64,000 nucleotides of DNA from Paucibacter sp. TC2R-5 (GTDB lineage Bacteria > Pseudomonadota > Gammaproteobacteria > Burkholderiales > Burkholderiaceae_C). A model generated the notes under the pieces. That model saw nothing but the letters and a program-made list of their open reading frames with translations, was not told the origin of the DNA and ran no database searches. The stretch is from assembly GCF_025717605.1 (NCBI RefSeq), contig NZ_JAJIRQ010000002.1:267884-331883 (forward strand), read 5' to 3'. A program made the position numbers and the translations under genes. Of this stretch, positions 60,818 to 64,000 are shown piece by piece; within the stretch, counting starts at the first letter, position 1; each line of letters opens with the position of its first letter.

Positions 60818-63800
60818 ATGCCACCCCTGACCCTCGAGTTCCCTGGATCCGCCACGCCCACTGTGAGCGAGCAGACTTCCCCCGCCACCCGCCCCCTGCT
60901 GCGACTGTTGGGCGGCTTCGAGTTACGCGACTCACTGGGCCAGGTCTTGCCCCTGCCCTACGACAAGGTACGTGCCTTGCTGGCGATGCTGGTGCTGCAG
61001 ACCGGGCCGCTGGCGCGGGAAACTCTGGCTGAAACCCTCTGGCCCGACTCCAAGCTGGAGCAGGCGCGAGCCAATTTGCGCCGGGCTCTGTTTGACTTGC
61101 GCAGGGTGCTGGCCCAGCTCTGGCCCGATCAGCCCGATCTGGAGCCGCTGCTGTCCGACAAGAAACAGCTGCAGCTGCGCGAGGATTTGGCCTGGCAATT
61201 GGACTGCCGGGACTTCGCCCTGGCCCAACTGGATGCCGCCACGCCGCAAGCGGAGGCGCGCCGCCAAGCCCTGCAGCAGGCGCTGAGCCTCTACCGCGGT
61301 CCCTTGCTTGACGGTTTGCAGCTGCCCGAAGCGCCCGGCTTCGAAGCTTGGCTGCAACCGCGCCGCGAGGCTCTGCTGCGCCAGGCCCAACAGTTGCTGG
61401 AGGCGCTGGGGCAGCTGTATGAGGACGCCGGCGAGACCGAGGCCGCCCTGTCCTGCGCGCGCCGAGCCCTGGCCCAAGACCCCTGGTGCGAACCCGCCCT
61501 GCGCCGCTGCATGCGAATGTTGGCGCCTACGGCCGCAGGCGAAGCCCTGGCCTTGTTCGAACAGTTGCGCCTGCAACTGCATAGCGAGCTACAGCTGCAG
61601 CCGCAAGCCGCCACCCAGGCCCTGGCCGAGCGTCTGCGCGCCGCCGCAGCCCAGGCAGCCAAAGCCCCGGCCTCGCGTGCCGAGCGCCGCCGCGTCGTCG
61701 CCCTCGCCTGCGAATGGGAGGCCCCGTCCGACGATAGCGCCCACGAGGCCGAGGCCGAGGCCATGGCCGCCGCCCTGCAAGCCCGGCTGCAACAGGCCCG
61801 CCTGCTTCTTCAGGCGCGCGGCGCCCATGTGCAACGCGCCGAGGGCGGCGAGCTGCTGGCCTTTTTTGGTCACCCGCGCGCGCAGGAGCAGGTGCCACGC
61901 CTTGCCCTGGACGCCGCGCTGGAAATGGCCGCCGCACACGAAAAAGACAGCCTTGAGCCCTGCTCCCTGCGCCAGGGCCTGCATGTGGGCTGGGTGCACG
62001 CCGACCCGGAGCGAGCCTCGCCCGACAGCGTGGGCGCGCTTTCGCGCCAGGCGCGCAAGCTGGCCCTGCAGGCCGAGGCCGGCCGCATCCTCGTCAGCGC
62101 CGAGCTGCAACAGCAAAGCGAGCGCCATCACCGCTTTGCCGCCATGGCGGGGCCCGGTGGTAGCGCCAGCCTGCTGGGCGCCCGAGCACCCCAAGCCCGC
62201 GGCCGGATCGACGCGCTCAAGCCCATGGTCGGCCGCAACACCGAACTGGCGCTGCTGCGGCAAGAATGGCTTCTCGCTCAAGGCAGCGCGCGCACGGTCT
62301 GGGTGCAAGGCGAACCTGGCCTGGGCAAGACCCGGCTGCTGCAGGCCTTGCGCCAGCATGTGGCGGCCGCTGCGGATGGCGCGCCAACGCCGATCTCCCA
62401 ACTTCAGTGCCGCCCCGAATATCGCCACACGCCCTTGGAGCCAGTGCGGGCCACGCTGCGCCGGCGCATAGGCGCCGCACTGAAGGGTGATGCAGCGCAG
62501 GCAGAGGCCGCCCTCAGCGCGCTGCTGCAGCATGCGGGACTGCCGCCGGCGAGCCATGTGGCCGCGCGCGCCCTGCTGCGTCCGCTGCTGCTCCAACACC
62601 AGAACAAGTCGGGCCCGGCAGAGCCCTTGCACATGCGTGAGCTGCACACCCTGCTGTGCGATCTCTTCGAAGGCCTAGCCCAGGGCCGGCCGCAGCTCAT
62701 GCTGTTGGAAGATCTGCAATGGGCCGACCCGTCCACGCTGGAGCTGCTGCAGCTGCATCTCCAACGACAACTTCGGCGCCCCGCCGCGCAGCGCGCCCCG
62801 GGCCTGCTGCTGCTGAGCTCGCGCGAGGTGCCGCCCGACGATGTGCGCGCCAGTCTAGACCTCTGCCTGAATCTTCAGCCCCTGCCGCCCGAAGACATGT
62901 GCCGCCTGATTGAGCAACTCGACAGCGCGCCGGCTTCGGCCGCGCAGCGCCTGCAAGTGCTGCAGCGTGCCGGCGGCGTGCCACTGTTTGCCGAAGAGCT
63001 GGCACGCTCGCTGCGCCTGCGCCCGACCGACAAAGTGCCGGCCACGCTGTGGGACTTGTTGGCCGCCAGCCTGGACCGCCTGCCGCCCGAAGCCAAGCGC
63101 CTGGCCCAGGGCGCGGCCCTGCTGGGCAGCACCTGCTCGCCCGCCCTGTTGCAAGAGCTGCTGCAGTTGCCGGCCGGGCCGCTGGCCCAGCAATTGGCGC
63201 AACTGGAACGGCTGGACCTGCTGCAAGCCATTGAGTCGCAACACTGGCAGTTTCGCCATGCCTTGATCCGCGACGCTGCGCTGGAGACCCTCAGCGCCAG
63301 CGAGCGCCGCGCCCTGCACCGGCGTGCCGCCCAGGCCTTGATGGGCCCCTTCGCCGCCCAGGCCGCCGATGCTCCCGAGGCCCTGGCCCAGCATCTGCAC
63401 GCTGCCGGCGACCCGGCGGCCGCGCATTACTGGCTGCAAGCGGCCGAGCGGGCCGCCGCCCAATCGGCCCACCAAGAAGCACGCCATGGCTTCGAGCAAG
63501 GACTGGCCGCCTTGCAGCTACCCGAGGCAGCACCCGCCCTGGTGCAACGCTTGCGCCTGCCCTTGCTGCTGGGCCTGGGGCATGGCCTGTTGGCTCTGGA
63601 GGGCTATGGCTCGCCGAACGCGCGCCAGTGCTACCGCCAAGCGCTGCAGGCCTGCGATGAGCCTGGCGCCGCCAGCAGCCCGGGCCAGCGCTTCCAGGTA
63701 CTCTGGGGCTTGTGGCTGGGCAGCCGCAGCGGCCCGGGCGAAGGCCCGGTGCTGAATCTGGTGCAAGAGCTGCTGGCGGTGGCCGCCGACACCGGGGACG

Positions 63801-64000
63801 CCGCTGCCGCTGTGCAAGCGCGTTATGCCCTGGGCAACAACCTCTTCTTCCTGGGCCAGTTGCAGGCCTCTTGCGAGGCCCTGGCCGAAGCGGCCGCCGC
63901 CGGGGACCGCCTGCCGCCGCGCCAGCGCGCCCAGCTGACCCAGCGTTTTGGCGAGCATGGCGGCATCGCTGCCCGCGCCATGCTGGGCTGGCCGCTGGCC
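60818..64000 (+). CDS. BTAD/pseudo-cyclase/AAA regulator, 3' end missing
   Basis: Open for 1061 codons from ATG 60818 to the window edge. N-terminal OmpR-like winged helix and BTAD repeats (about 28-285; LRLLGGFELRDSLGQVLPLP, RQALQQALSLYRGPLLDGLQ). Then a class III cyclase-like domain (about 290-450) whose metal aspartates look replaced (CEWEAP; GGELLAFFGHP). Then an AAA-type ATPase with Walker A GEPGLGKTRLL (near 498-508) and Walker B LMLLEDLQWAD (near 627), followed by helical TPR-like repeats. Resembles large transcriptional activators that integrate metabolite signals. It diverges from the PEP-CTERM remnant/M35 genes, which may be its targets. Confidence 0.82.
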   Translation, partial: MPPLTLEFPGSATPTVSEQTSPATRPLLRLLGGFELRDSLGQVLPLPYDKVRALLAMLVLQTGPLARETLAETLWPDSKLEQARANLRRALFDLRRVLAQLWPDQPDLEPLLSDKKQLQLREDLAWQLDCRDFALAQLDAATPQAEARRQALQQALSLYRGPLLDGLQLPEAPGFEAWLQPRREALLRQAQQLLEALGQLYEDAGETEAALSCARRALAQDPWCEPALRRCMRMLAPTAAGEALALFEQLRLQLHSELQLQPQAATQALAERLRAAAAQAAKAPASRAERRRVVALACEWEAPSDDSAHEAEAEAMAAALQARLQQARLLLQARGAHVQRAEGGELLAFFGHPRAQEQVPRLALDAALEMAAAHEKDSLEPCSLRQGLHVGWVHADPERASPDSVGALSRQARKLALQAEAGRILVSAELQQQSERHHRFAAMAGPGGSASLLGARAPQARGRIDALKPMVGRNTELALLRQEWLLAQGSARTVWVQGEPGLGKTRLLQALRQHVAAAADGAPTPISQLQCRPEYRHTPLEPVRATLRRRIGAALKGDAAQAEAALSALLQHAGLPPASHVAARALLRPLLLQHQNKSGPAEPLHMRELHTLLCDLFEGLAQGRPQLMLLEDLQWADPSTLELLQLHLQRQLRRPAAQRAPGLLLLSSREVPPDDVRASLDLCLNLQPLPPEDMCRLIEQLDSAPASAAQRLQVLQRAGGVPLFAEELARSLRLRPTDKVPATLWDLLAASLDRLPPEAKRLAQGAALLGSTCSPALLQELLQLPAGPLAQQLAQLERLDLLQAIESQHWQFRHALIRDAALETLSASERRALHRRAAQALMGPFAAQAADAPEALAQHLHAAGDPAAAHYWLQAAERAAAQSAHQEARHGFEQGLAALQLPEAAPALVQRLRLPLLLGLGHGLLALEGYGSPNARQCYRQALQACDEPGAASSPGQRFQVLWGLWLGSRSGPGEGPVLNLVQELLAVAADTGDAAAAVQARYALGNNLFFLGQLQASCEALAEAAAAGDRLPPRQRAQLTQRFGEHGGIAARAMLGWPLA

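Overview
The window looks like chromosomal DNA of a high-GC betaproteobacterium of the order Burkholderiales. The Roseateles/Paucibacter/Kinneretia (Sphaerotilaceae) neighbourhood is the best guess. The reasons are the strong G/C codon bias, several PEP-CTERM exosortase substrates, the divergent lplT/alr pair with radA nearby, ilvE followed by a small CHCC zinc-finger gene, and many LysR/AraC/MocR regulators. No rRNA, CRISPR array, transposase, integrase or phage gene was found. Both ends cut a gene: a metal-efflux adaptor on the left and a very large BTAD-type regulator on the right.

Layout. 1-3.5 kb: leftward tripartite efflux operon (small His-rich protein, TolC-like channel, anchored periplasmic protein, HlyD/CusB adaptor; the pump itself must lie beyond the left edge). 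3.6-7.7 kb: two PEP-CTERM proteins, an AlkD-like repair protein, a Crp-type regulator divergent from an SDR/darcynin pair. 7.9-22.8 kb: ordinary accessory metabolism and regulation (LysE exporter + MocR, TPR-like histidine kinase, two LysR units, hydrolase, acyltransferase, lipocalin, YafY regulator, GNAT, LplT). 22.9-31.8 kb: alr, arfB, pspC-like, two exporters, an HDOD-GAF/degenerate HD-GYP signalling pair, radA. 31.8-40.3 kb: PEP-CTERM protein, ilvE block, YheT-type hydrolase, cytochrome c, secreted SGNH and lipoprotein hydrolases, LysR. 40.4-42.6 kb: tRNA-Arg(CCG) followed by a probable insertion zone with an odd CDF transporter and about 0.9 kb of unexplained DNA. 42.6-47.9 kb: ECF sigma/anti-sigma, cytochrome b561, MscS channel, AraC regulator.

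47.9-58.6 kb is the most distinctive region: a complete, partly doubled set of circularly permuted ATP-grasp, alpha-E, DUF2126 and transglutaminase-like proteins. It contains three transglutaminase-type triads, one stand-alone and one fused ATP-grasp/alpha-E pair, and a 1142-residue transglutaminase-DUF2126 fusion. Comparative genomics has linked these families to an uncharacterised peptide-bond forming and cleaving system. A near-consensus sigma-54 promoter with two NtrC-like dyads sits directly upstream, suggesting nitrogen control. Between the first two genes is a short, purely synonymous second copy of the alpha-E start codons plus an inverted repeat that could enclose the alpha-E ribosome binding site.

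58.9-64 kb: an M35 (aspzincin) secreted protease with a neighbouring protein resembling its N-terminal domain alone, the orphan C-terminus of a PEP-CTERM gene, and a BTAD/pseudo-cyclase/AAA regulator running off the right edge. Domain calls come from reading motifs by eye; no database search was possible.
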